A DNA stretch of 64,000 bases from Cryptobacterium curtum DSM 15641 (GTDB lineage: Bacteria > Actinomycetota > Coriobacteriia > Coriobacteriales > Eggerthellaceae): positions 1,528,501 to 1,592,500 of the forward strand of contig NC_013170.1 in NCBI RefSeq assembly GCF_000023845.1, given 5' to 3'. Under the pieces are notes generated by a model, which saw nothing but the letters and a program-made list of their open reading frames with translations, ran no database searches and was not told the DNA's origin. Shown here one piece after another: positions 53,984-60,497 of the stretch; the stretch's first letter is position 1; each line of letters begins with the position of its first letter. The position numbers and the translations under genes are program-made.

Positions 53984-56062
53984 TTATTCATCCGCGTCCA
54001 GCGGCATCTCGAACGAGAGTTCGTTGGCGTCAATCTCGCAAATCTCGAAAACGCTTTTGAGCAGGTCAATCTTCGCAGCAGTGCTCGAAGCCGTACGCGC
54101 ATATACCCCCCTGGCAATCTTCGAATGTCCCTGCGCCTCAGTGCTACGGAACGCGCTCGCCGGATAGCTTGTCCCGTCAACAAGCGAGTGAATCTTGGCT
54201 GGCTCGAGTTCGTGAAGCAGCTGGAGGACCTTAGCCTCCATATCGTTCCACTGCGTTGCGACATAGCGGACGCCCATGAAACTGAACGCCGCAATTCTTC
54301 TGCCAGTAAATTCGACGCCTGAATCGAGCTCTGCAACCTCTGGCAAAGCTTTCTTCGGCTCATAGGAAGTCTCGGGGTATGGCCACGTCTCAAGGAACTG
54401 CTCCTCGAGCATCTCTTCACGCTTCTTCATTTGCGGCTCGCCCCAGGTCTCCTGCTGGGCAATCCATTGATTCATGCGGAAGCCGCTCGCCCTAAAGCCG
54501 TCTTTCATATCACGCTTTTGCTGGAACGGGCGGTTGCTGTAATCGGAGTTGTAGGCGGTAAGCGTGAGATTAGCCATCTTGTGGCACCATTCCTCGTGCA
54601 CTCGCTCCCAGTCGTCGCCGAGGGCACGCTTCCACTCCGCATTCAGCGTTTGCGGCATCACATGCTCAACGGAGAAGTTGCCCTCTTCAAGGCCGCTCAC
54701 CACCTCGACCCGCTCGTCGCTCGTCCCGTTCTCGAGCCGATCGTACAGGTAGTATTTGCGGTTCTGGACGCGGTAGAAATCGCGTGTGTCCAGCGCATAG
54801 AGGAACTCGCCATCGTCTGGGAGCCTGCTCTGGCCGCCTTTGTGAGTCAGAACGTATTTGACGACTTTAGAGTATTCCGCACCATCCGCTACACCTCTCA
54901 AGGCATCGCCATGCAGTGTCTCGAACACCTTGTTGAGGGCGTTTGCCGGAAGGCCACTTGCCCACCTTCTGAAGAGGTATGTGTCCAGCGTCCAAAGGAC
55001 CGTGGCGACCGCATCATCGTCAATATCGCCCTGTGCGCGGTATTCGAGGAGGTTGAGAAGATATGGCTGTGTAACGCTCGCATCGAATACATGAATCGCC
55101 TTTAAGGCAGAGTCAATGTCCTTCACGCCGGTGTCGTGACGTATGCATGCGCGGTAATGCTTCGAGTATGCGAGCAGCTCCTTCAAAAGCGGCTCGGTGT
55201 CTATCTCCAATGCGCCGCCGTTGGGATCCTTGAAATACTTGTGCGCATACGTGCGGAACGCTGGGTACACCTTCTTGATTGCGGGAGTCTTCGCCTCCCG
55301 GGCCGCAAGGAAGAAGCGAATGTAGTCGCTCACCCTGTAGTCCGTGTTGTGCTCAACCGCATTCCAATAGTCCTCGTAGTAGATCTCCTGGCGTTCCTGA
55401 TTGAGGTTCATGAGCACGAAGTTGCGAATCTTGTCCGCCTCGGAGAGGTCAAGCCCGGTAGAGTTGAGGCTCTCAAAGATGAGCTGCGCGTCATCTGGCG
55501 GGTCGAGAGTAATGTCGATTATGCAAAGCGATTTTATCGACTCGTAGAGTTCGTCGACGCTGATGTCCATGCGGGCAATGCGGTCCAGGAAGTACAGGAA
55601 GTTCTGCGTCACGTTCGAGCCCTGTATGTAGTCGTCGGGCTTCTCGTCGAGAATCGCCCTGAACGCCTCGCTGTCGCTCTTGACGAGCTTGAGACGCAGT
55701 TTTTGATCCTGCTTGTGCTTCTTGTCGATGAGGTAGTAGTCGTCTATGTCCTCGGCAAGGTCTTCGTCATTCGAGGTGACGATCCCCGCCTTCACCTGCG
55801 TCCTGATAGCTGCCAGCAGGAGGAAGACCGTAGTTATGCGTTGCTGGCCATCGATAACGACACGCTCGCCGCGGGGTGTCTGGGAGACGATGCTGCCGAA
55901 GAAGTGCTCCGTTCTTCCGGTCTTTGCCACTTCAACGAGGTCATCGAAGAGGCGTCCGCACTGCTCGGGCTTCCAATCGTAGTTTCGCTGGTACACGGGT
56001 ATCACAAACCGCGTGAGCTTCCCTTCGATGAGGTCTGTTAGGTATTGCTTGTGACCGTCCAT
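53984..56062 (-). CDS. DUF262/HNH (GmrSD-type) nuclease
   Basis: 692 residues. The N-terminal DUF262 domain carries IPVYQRNYDW (residues ~18-27) and the DGQQR signature (VIDGQQRITT near residue 71), and FNTP-like substrate binding is known for this family. The C-terminal region has the DUF1524 HNH core FSVEHVMPQTLN ... ANLTLTAYNSDYSNRPFQQKR (near 480-530). GmrSD-type enzymes cleave modified phage DNA using NTP. It is in the same operon as CBASS, starting 25 bases downstream of the ribbon-helix-helix gene. Confidence 0.9.
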   Translation of the reverse strand: MDGHKQYLTDLIEGKLTRFVIPVYQRNYDWKPEQCGRLFDDLVEVAKTGRTEHFFGSIVSQTPRGERVVIDGQQRITTVFLLLAAIRTQVKAGIVTSNDEDLAEDIDDYYLIDKKHKQDQKLRLKLVKSDSEAFRAILDEKPDDYIQGSNVTQNFLYFLDRIARMDISVDELYESIKSLCIIDITLDPPDDAQLIFESLNSTGLDLSEADKIRNFVLMNLNQERQEIYYEDYWNAVEHNTDYRVSDYIRFFLAAREAKTPAIKKVYPAFRTYAHKYFKDPNGGALEIDTEPLLKELLAYSKHYRACIRHDTGVKDIDSALKAIHVFDASVTQPYLLNLLEYRAQGDIDDDAVATVLWTLDTYLFRRWASGLPANALNKVFETLHGDALRGVADGAEYSKVVKYVLTHKGGQSRLPDDGEFLYALDTRDFYRVQNRKYYLYDRLENGTSDERVEVVSGLEEGNFSVEHVMPQTLNAEWKRALGDDWERVHEEWCHKMANLTLTAYNSDYSNRPFQQKRDMKDGFRASGFRMNQWIAQQETWGEPQMKKREEMLEEQFLETWPYPETSYEPKKALPEVAELDSGVEFTGRRIAAFSFMGVRYVATQWNDMEAKVLQLLHELEPAKIHSLVDGTSYPASAFRSTEAQGHSKIARGVYARTASSTAAKIDLLKSVFEICEIDANELSFEMPLDADE

Positions 56063-56087
56063 GAGTATCTTCTCCTGCTATATGCCT

Positions 56088-56333
56088 TTATCTCTTCAAA
56101 GCCCGCTCGGCCGCCGAAGCGGGGATGAACCATGCGGGTCGCTTCTTCATCCCGTGAAGCTCAGCCTCCTCCTTGAAGGCGTCGCGCAGGTTCGCGGGGA
56201 TGCGGATAGTTATCGCGGTCTGCCCGCCTCCCGCGAAGAACTCCTTGAGCTCCTGTTTGGAAGCACCCTTCTCTAAGGTCCGAGTAGCCCATTTCGCATC
56301 CTCCATGTGCTTGACGGTTGCAATACAACACAT
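56088..56333 (-). CDS. Ribbon-helix-helix (CopG/Arc-type) protein
   Basis: Up to 81 residues; an ATG at 56306 would give 72. The C-terminal half has the beta-strand and helices of an RHH fold (QTAITIRIPANLRDAFKEEA). It could be an antitoxin without partner or a regulator of the operon. A 9-bp perfect inverted repeat (56314-56322/56339-56347) spans the first ATG and would lie in the promoter if 56306 is the start, which favours autorepression and the later start. It opens the operon with DUF262 and CBASS. Confidence 0.65.
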   Translation of the reverse strand: MCCIATVKHMEDAKWATRTLEKGASKQELKEFFAGGGQTAITIRIPANLRDAFKEEAELHGMKKRPAWFIPASAAERALKR

Positions 56334-56347
56334 TTTACTGCAACCGT
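56314..56347. promoter_or_regulatory. Inverted repeat at the start of the CBASS operon
   Basis: ACGGTTGCA and TGCAACCGT are perfect 9-base arms separated by 16 bases. They sit where a promoter/operator would be if the RHH gene starts at 56306. It abuts an att-like 14-mer (56347-56360). Confidence 0.5.
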
Positions 56348-56360
56348 GACCTGCGAAAAC
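56347..56360 (-). other. Internal, inverted att-like 14-mer
   Basis: TGACCTGCGAAAAC here is identical to the minus-strand reading of the left island end (49243-49256). Its orientation is inverted with respect to the end repeats. It marks the change from medium to high GC in the island, so may be a scar of an older element junction. Confidence 0.5.
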
Positions 56361-56419
56361 CGCAAATCAGGACCTTGCAGGTTTGGATGATCGGGTGGCT
56401 CGCGGAAGGAAGGCCTAGG

Positions 56420-57266
56420 TCAGCCCTCCCAGACGGCTTTCATGACGGACTTTGCGGTTTTGCAGGCATCCTCGAGGGCTATGCCCGCAGCGTAGGGGTT
56501 CATGCGGACGTATTTCGCCCAGAGGCCCTGCATCACCTCGCTCTCCGACACCTCGGACAGCGTCTTGTCCCAAGAGTCAATCACCTCAGCGCTGCCGCGC
56601 CTCTCGCTTGTCGCGACGAGCGCATCGCGGAGCGTGGCAGGATCACATTCGGCGTGCTTGAGCTGCCACAGCACGTGGATGTCGTAGAAGTCGCGGGGCC
56701 GCGTGTTGCCCGTGCCGCGCGAGACCACCGTCTCCAGCTTCTCGGCGAGCACGGTCTCGAGCGGGTAGCCCATCAGGCGGATGCTGCGGTCATCGAACAG
56801 GAGCGGGTACTCGTATTCGACCGCGTCGGGCGTGATCCTGTCCCCAGTGGTGACGTCGACCGTCAGCGGCACCTCCATGGGCGCGTACCGGGCGAGCAGG
56901 TGCACGCGGATGCCCGGGTAGTCGTCGGCCTCGCGGATGTCCTCCGTGCGGACGAACTCGATCTCCCAGTCGTCGTCGGCCTGCGCGGCGGCTATCTCCC
57001 TGAACGCCGCCTCGGCCGACTCGTGGGTCAGCTCGAAGCCCCGCACCGTCGTGTCGAGGTCCATCGTGGTCCGCATCGCGACGCCCACGAGCGACGAGAT
57101 GAGCTCCGCCCTTCACGACCACGCGCTCGCGCCACGGCGTCTTAGACAGCCGTTCCAGCAGGCGCTCGAACAGGTAGTTCTGCATCATCATCTGAGCGGG
57201 GATGCCCGCCTCCCTGGCACGGGCGTTCACCCTCGCCTTGAGCTGCATCGCGTTTCTCATCCTCAT
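56420..57266 (-). pseudogene. AbiEii-type nucleotidyltransferase toxin, frameshifted
   Basis: The N-terminal part (residues 1-~55) reads in one frame from ATG 57266 to RERVVVKGG. The rest continues in another frame as ELISSLVGVAMRTTMDLDTTVRGF. In AbiEii proteins this is continuous (KGG-x-L-x-S..MRTTMD-D). A one-base change near 57112 breaks the frame, giving a C-terminal open frame 56420-57088 of 222 residues. The MRTTMDLD motif and the later SRDFYDIHVL-type (RPRDFYDIHVL) are present. The ATG overlaps the stop of abiEi (ATGA). It could be a real mutation, a programmed shift or a sequencing error. GC is high. Confidence 0.75.
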
Positions 57267-57847
57267 AGCAGCACCCTCACATAGTTCTGGATCTTCCCCT
57301 CCACGCCGAGCGCCCGGGCGTAGCCGAGCAGCTTCAGGATGTTCCTGTCCGCCCTGCGCACGTAGGCCCTCATCGCCGGGTTCACCACCTGCTCGTCCAC
57401 GACGCGCTGCCCCCGGACCATGTCGCACAGCGTGCGCTCGAGGTCGTAGGCGCGCACGGCGTTGCCGTGCATCGTCCTCACCTCCGCCACGCCGAGGCCG
57501 AGCACCTCGTCCGCGCACGAGCGGCAGATTATCCCCGCAGCCTTGGCCCTCGCCTTGTTGTAGTTGCGCGAGAACGTCATGGTCAGCTGGAAGGGCGCCC
57601 GGTCGGTCGCCCCGTGCAGGTAGAGGGCGGTCCCGTCGGAGAAGACGCCCTTCGCGAAGCGGTGCTGGGCGATGAGGTAGGGGTCCTCCCACGTCTCCGG
57701 CAGCGCGTAGAGCCCGCGGTCGACCTGCACGAGCTCGCCTGCCTCGACCGCCTCGGCGAGGCAGCGCCTGGGGATTCCCGCCGCGGTGGCCTGCGCCGAG
57801 CTGACGTAGCCGTTCTGCACCAATGCGATGTCGGCAACCGTCTCCAT
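57263..57847 (-). CDS. AbiEi-type antitoxin
   Basis: About 194 residues. The N-terminal winged helix-turn-helix (NGYVSSAQATAAGIPRRCLAEAVEAGELVQVDRGLYAL) is typical of AbiEi antitoxins, which repress their own promoter and neutralise AbiEii; a C-terminal antitoxin domain follows. The ATG at 57847 has AGGAGGGG upstream. It overlaps the toxin by 4 bases (ATGA). High GC suggests acquisition from another high-GC coriobacterium. Confidence 0.85.
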   Translation of the reverse strand: METVADIALVQNGYVSSAQATAAGIPRRCLAEAVEAGELVQVDRGLYALPETWEDPYLIAQHRFAKGVFSDGTALYLHGATDRAPFQLTMTFSRNYNKARAKAAGIICRSCADEVLGLGVAEVRTMHGNAVRAYDLERTLCDMVRGQRVVDEQVVNPAMRAYVRRADRNILKLLGYARALGVEGKIQNYVRVLL

Positions 57848-57860
57848 GGCCCCTCCTCCC

Positions 57861-57874
57861 TGAATGTACATTCA
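57861..57874. promoter_or_regulatory. Candidate AbiEi operator
   Basis: TGAATGTACATTCA is a perfect 14-bp palindrome, 13 bases before the antitoxin start. Two AATATGAG direct repeats (about 57880-57896 on the minus strand) lie just upstream. AbiEi proteins bind inverted repeats here. Confidence 0.55.
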
Positions 57875-57929
57875 CACCTCATATTCTCTCATATTAGGCG
57901 CTATTGTACAACAAGCAGCGAAGGCCCTG

Positions 57930-57953
57930 TTCTCCACAAGCGCTTGTGGAGAA
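57930..57953. repeat. 24-bp perfect palindrome
   Basis: The two 12-base arms are TTCTCCACAAGC and GCTTGTGGAGAA with no spacer. A half-copy CTTGTGGAGA lies at 58038-58047. It could form a cruciform or be a binding site; it is in non-coding DNA of the island. Confidence 0.6.
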
Positions 57954-58018
57954 CCAAGCTCGAAGTCGAGATCACGAGGCAGTTATTTTTAGACACACAG
58001 AAGAGCTTTTGGTAATTC

Positions 58019-58093
58019 GGTTTCGCCAGACCGCAACCTTGTGGAGAGCTGCTTGCGCACGCCCGCAAGCTATGGTCGCGCTAGGGCGAAACC
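58019..58093. repeat. Nested inverted repeats in the right end of the island
   Basis: Outer arms GGTTTCGCC and GGCGAAACC, middle arms GACC and GGTC, and inner arms GCTTGCG and CGCAAGC with a 6-base loop form a 75-base nested stem. No gene or known RNA is seen. The rest of 57954-58168 holds nothing recognisable. Confidence 0.5.
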
Positions 58094-58168
58094 TTGTGAA
58101 ATGAAGGTAACGGCATGGCGCAAGCTTCCCGATTTTTTGAGCCGTTCTTTGATAACGTGCTAAATTTT

Positions 58169-58196
58169 TGTCGGCAACGTGTCGGCATTGCCGACA
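58169..58196. repeat. TGTCGGCA octamers at the right island end
   Basis: Copies at 58169-58176 and 58180-58187 (11 bp apart) and an inverted copy at 58189-58196. Matching octamers are at the left end. They are probable arm-type sites of the integrase. Confidence 0.5.
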
Positions 58197-58201
58197 TAAA
58201 G

Positions 58202-58238
58202 AGAAAACCCTGACCTGTTTTCGCAGTTCAGGGCCTTG
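58202..58238 (-). terminator. tRNA terminator that doubles as the right att-like repeat
   Basis: On the minus strand, 5 bases after the tRNA CCA end, the arms CCCTGA-A-CTG and CAG-G-TCAGGG form a stem followed by TTTTCTCTTT. The same sequence is the right member of the island-bounding repeat. Confidence 0.7.
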
Positions 58239-58242
58239 TTTT

Positions 58243-58319
58243 TGGTCGCGGGGGCAGGATTTGAACCTACGACCTCCGGGTTATGAGCCCGGCGAGCTAC
58301 CAGACTGCTCCACCCCGCA
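58243..58319 (-). tRNA. Initiator tRNA-fMet (CAT)
   Basis: 77 bases including an encoded CCA. The anticodon loop is CTCATAA with a stem CCGGG/CCCGG containing the three consecutive G:C pairs of initiator tRNAs. The T arm GGTTCAAATCC is standard. The first pair is T:G, a weak 1-72 pair as expected for initiators. Its 3' side is the insertion target of the island. Confidence 0.92.
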
Positions 58320-58449
58320 CTATCTGGTATCGCATAAGCGATAGACATTTATAATACGCACCACCATTGCTAACCAGCAAGGCAGAACTCCCCTTTCACA
58401 CAACGAACATGGTGCTTAACCTGAAAAATCAGCAAGCTCCTAGCTAGTT

Positions 58450-58929
58450 TTACAGCTCAGCTTCTTCCCTTAGAAGGACTTCTTGCCAAAGCGCATCACG
58501 CACTTGATCTGGTACAACTTGAACATTTATCAGTGCTTTATTGGGCACTTCTTGACTGATCGGCCGTATATGATCAGGGTGAATCACCAGATCAATTTTT
58601 TGCTGACGGGAAAGCGCCTTAATGCGACATTCCAAAGAACTTGCCTGTGAGCGATCAGGCACCAGCCACAACCCCAGCAAATCAACTACACCATGACTGC
58701 GCGTATATTTTGCCCCGGCCGCCGTTCCTAATTGATGCTCCATCATGCGACGTACCACATCAGTTGTGATGCCAGTATAGAGCGTGTCGTCTGCACACTG
58801 AACGATATAAACGTAGTAACAGGAGCTTACGTCTGGCCCTTTATTCAAATATGCTTCAGACTGCTTGCCTGAACTCGCATCTACCTCTTCTACCTCTTCG
58901 CTCACTTTAGCTGCTCGTTGTTCGTTCAA
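58450..58929 (-). CDS. GIY-YIG nuclease-domain protein
   Basis: 159 residues. After an acidic N-terminal stretch of ~35 residues, the GIY-YIG fold reads YYVYIVQCADDTLYTGITTD (near residue 38), with an arginine in VVRRMMEHQ and a glutamate region downstream (SLECRIKALSRQQK). It resembles the YhbQ/UPF0213 group, whose role is unclear. The extension before the domain is longer than usual. Its ATG overlaps the preceding gene by 4 bases (ATGA). Confidence 0.85.
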   Translation of the reverse strand: MNEQRAAKVSEEVEEVDASSGKQSEAYLNKGPDVSSCYYVYIVQCADDTLYTGITTDVVRRMMEHQLGTAAGAKYTRSHGVVDLLGLWLVPDRSQASSLECRIKALSRQQKIDLVIHPDHIRPISQEVPNKALINVQVVPDQVRDALWQEVLLREEAEL

Positions 58930-59462
58930 GAAAGCACCCGCAGTTCAAAAGTACCATCCTGATACACCGCATAGCTATGGCTACCATCCTTCGGCACGCT
59001 TACACTGCCAGGATTCACCACACGAATCGTCCTGCCATCCGCTAATTCCAGCAGCTTATTCTGTTTCACGTGCGTATGACCACTTAAAAATGTTGTTCCG
59101 TTAGAAAGCACTGGCAAGCTCGCGGGATTAGCTGGGCTCCACAGATGTCCATGCGTGCAAAACATCCGCTGAGAGCCGTCTGTCACCATCGTGTAATCAG
59201 CCATACACGGAAAGGAAAGTACCATCTGGTCGACCTCTGCATCACAGTTGCCTCGCACTGCCAACACTTGGTCGGCCAGGCTATTCAGCATCGGCGCGAT
59301 CTGCTTTGGTGCATAGCCTTCAGGAAGATCGTTGCGCGGTCCGTGGTACAACAAATCGCCCAGAAGCAGCACCATATCTGGGCTTTCGCGCTCGATTTCA
59401 CTCATTAATTTGCCGCACCAAAGCGCCGAGCCGTGTATATCGGAAGCAATAACTAACTTCAT
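58926..59462 (-). CDS. YfcE-type metallophosphoesterase
   Basis: 178 residues. Metal motifs are SDIHGSA (residues ~7-13), LLGDLLYHG (near 35), GNCDAEVDQ (near 71), HGH (near 105) and GHTHVKQN (near 128). These match small calcineurin-like phosphodiesterases (YfcE). Probably cleaves phosphodiesters in the cytoplasm; the biological substrate is unknown. It heads a two-gene operon with the GIY-YIG gene. Confidence 0.9.
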   Translation of the reverse strand: MKLVIASDIHGSALWCGKLMSEIERESPDMVLLLGDLLYHGPRNDLPEGYAPKQIAPMLNSLADQVLAVRGNCDAEVDQMVLSFPCMADYTMVTDGSQRMFCTHGHLWSPANPASLPVLSNGTTFLSGHTHVKQNKLLELADGRTIRVVNPGSVSVPKDGSHSYAVYQDGTFELRVLS

Positions 59463-59501
59463 AGGGAATCCCCTTTCGAGTATTTCCCCTATTATAGCGG
59501 G

Positions 59502-59618
59502 CGCCTATCTAGTGCTGCAGCTTTGTGCGGCGCTGCTCTAGGGCGATGACAAACTTATGCGCTCTATCTAGCTATTGCTGCGGGGTTAGCTATCGCTCTA
59601 GGACGACGACAAACTAGC
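59502..59618. repeat. About 60-bp degenerate tandem repeat
   Basis: CTATCTAG at 59506 and 59563, and CTCTAGGGCGATGACAAACT (59535-59554) against CTCTAGGACGACGACAAACT (59596-59615). Two units of about 57-61 bp lie between the yfcE start and the end of the amidinohydrolase gene. Confidence 0.6.
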
Positions 59619-59664
59619 CGCCCCGCCTGCCTGCACCCTCACCGAAACTTTTGCCCTCTTGGCC

Positions 59665-60456
59665 TTACGCACCCATCTTGTCGCTGAAGCGCAAACTCAA
59701 GCAGCTCAGGCCGCCATCGATCTTGCGGAACTCACTCGTATCGACCGTCACCGTCTGATAGCCCAAATCTTGCACGGCCTTAAGAACGGCTGGGTACCCT
59801 GCCGGCACAATAACTGTCCCATTGATCCAGATGCAATTAGCCGCATAGGCTTCGTTTTCAGGAATAACCACTTTGTTGAACTGGGCAAAATCAGGCTTAT
59901 TAACAAACTCGCCCGAAACAAGCATGTTGCCGTCTTCTAAGTAATTCACGCCGGTCTTTAAATGGAGTACTTCTTCCAGTGGAACTTCAGACCCTGACAA
60001 GCCATACTTTTCCAAGATGGCAATGAACTGGCGAATGCCCTCTTCGTTCGTGCGAGCACTCCGCCCAACATAGAAATGGTCGCCTACCATCATGACATCG
60101 CCACCCTCAAGGGTGCCGGGAGTCACAATATGTTCAATGCGGTCTGCAGGGTAATAACGGCGAATAATTGGCTCCATCAATGCTGCTTCGCCATTACGCG
60201 TGCCAGCACCAGGGTTGTCCATAATCGCGCACTCGCGCGTCAGTACGCAGGTGTCCTCAACAAAACAACTGTCAGGATACTCATTAGCTGCGGGGAGCAC
60301 ATCCACCTCAAGACCTAAATCGACGAGTGCCTTAATGTACGCATCGTGCTGCCGCAGCGCGTTATCATAATCAGGTTTACCGAGTTCAGGAGCTGACGTA
60401 ATGCCATCACAAACTGCCGGACATGGACGACGCACGATAATATTCTTAAAGGCCAT
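59665..60456 (-). CDS. DDAH/arginine-deiminase superfamily amidinohydrolase
   Basis: 263 residues. Active-site features are the aspartate/glutamate region PDSCFVEDTCVL (near residue 62), the histidine-containing GTLEGGDVMMVGDHFYVGRS near 114-133 and the catalytic cysteine in GGLSCLSLRF near 253. The size fits dimethylarginine dimethylaminohydrolases (methylarginine to citrulline) rather than the 400-residue ArcA deiminases. It follows an amino-acid transporter gene on the same strand with a 41-bp gap, and the two probably work together on arginine-like substrates. Confidence 0.85.
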   Translation of the reverse strand: MAFKNIIVRRPCPAVCDGITSAPELGKPDYDNALRQHDAYIKALVDLGLEVDVLPAANEYPDSCFVEDTCVLTRECAIMDNPGAGTRNGEAALMEPIIRRYYPADRIEHIVTPGTLEGGDVMMVGDHFYVGRSARTNEEGIRQFIAILEKYGLSGSEVPLEEVLHLKTGVNYLEDGNMLVSGEFVNKPDFAQFNKVVIPENEAYAANCIWINGTVIVPAGYPAVLKAVQDLGYQTVTVDTSEFRKIDGGLSCLSLRFSDKMGA

Positions 60457-60497
60457 TGGTATCCCTTTCTTTTAGAATTCGTTAATGCAAAACCCAA

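Larger units (their letters stand above)
49229..58238. mobile_element. ~9-kb defence island inserted beside the initiator tRNA gene
   Basis: Bounded by imperfect direct repeats (49226-49264 and 58198-58238) that share the 13-base core CCTGTTTTCGCAG and flanking AGAAAACCC/CTTG. The right repeat is the terminator of the initiator tRNA gene. An integrase fragment lies at the left end and TGTCGGCA octamers lie near both ends. GC is high at both ends and lower in the middle, suggesting a composite history. Contents: CBASS, a DUF262/HNH nuclease, AbiE. Confidence 0.65.

Noticed and set aside
55136-56041. 301-codon plus-strand frame
   Set aside because: Antisense shadow of the DUF262/HNH gene, which has a recognisable family.
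56790-57875. 361-codon minus-strand frame covering both AbiE genes
   Set aside because: Only the segment around 57112-57266 is real (start of the toxin); the rest is off-frame reading of high-GC DNA.
47160-58320. Prophage
   Set aside because: No structural, packaging or lysis gene; only an ORF6N fragment and an integrase fragment are present.
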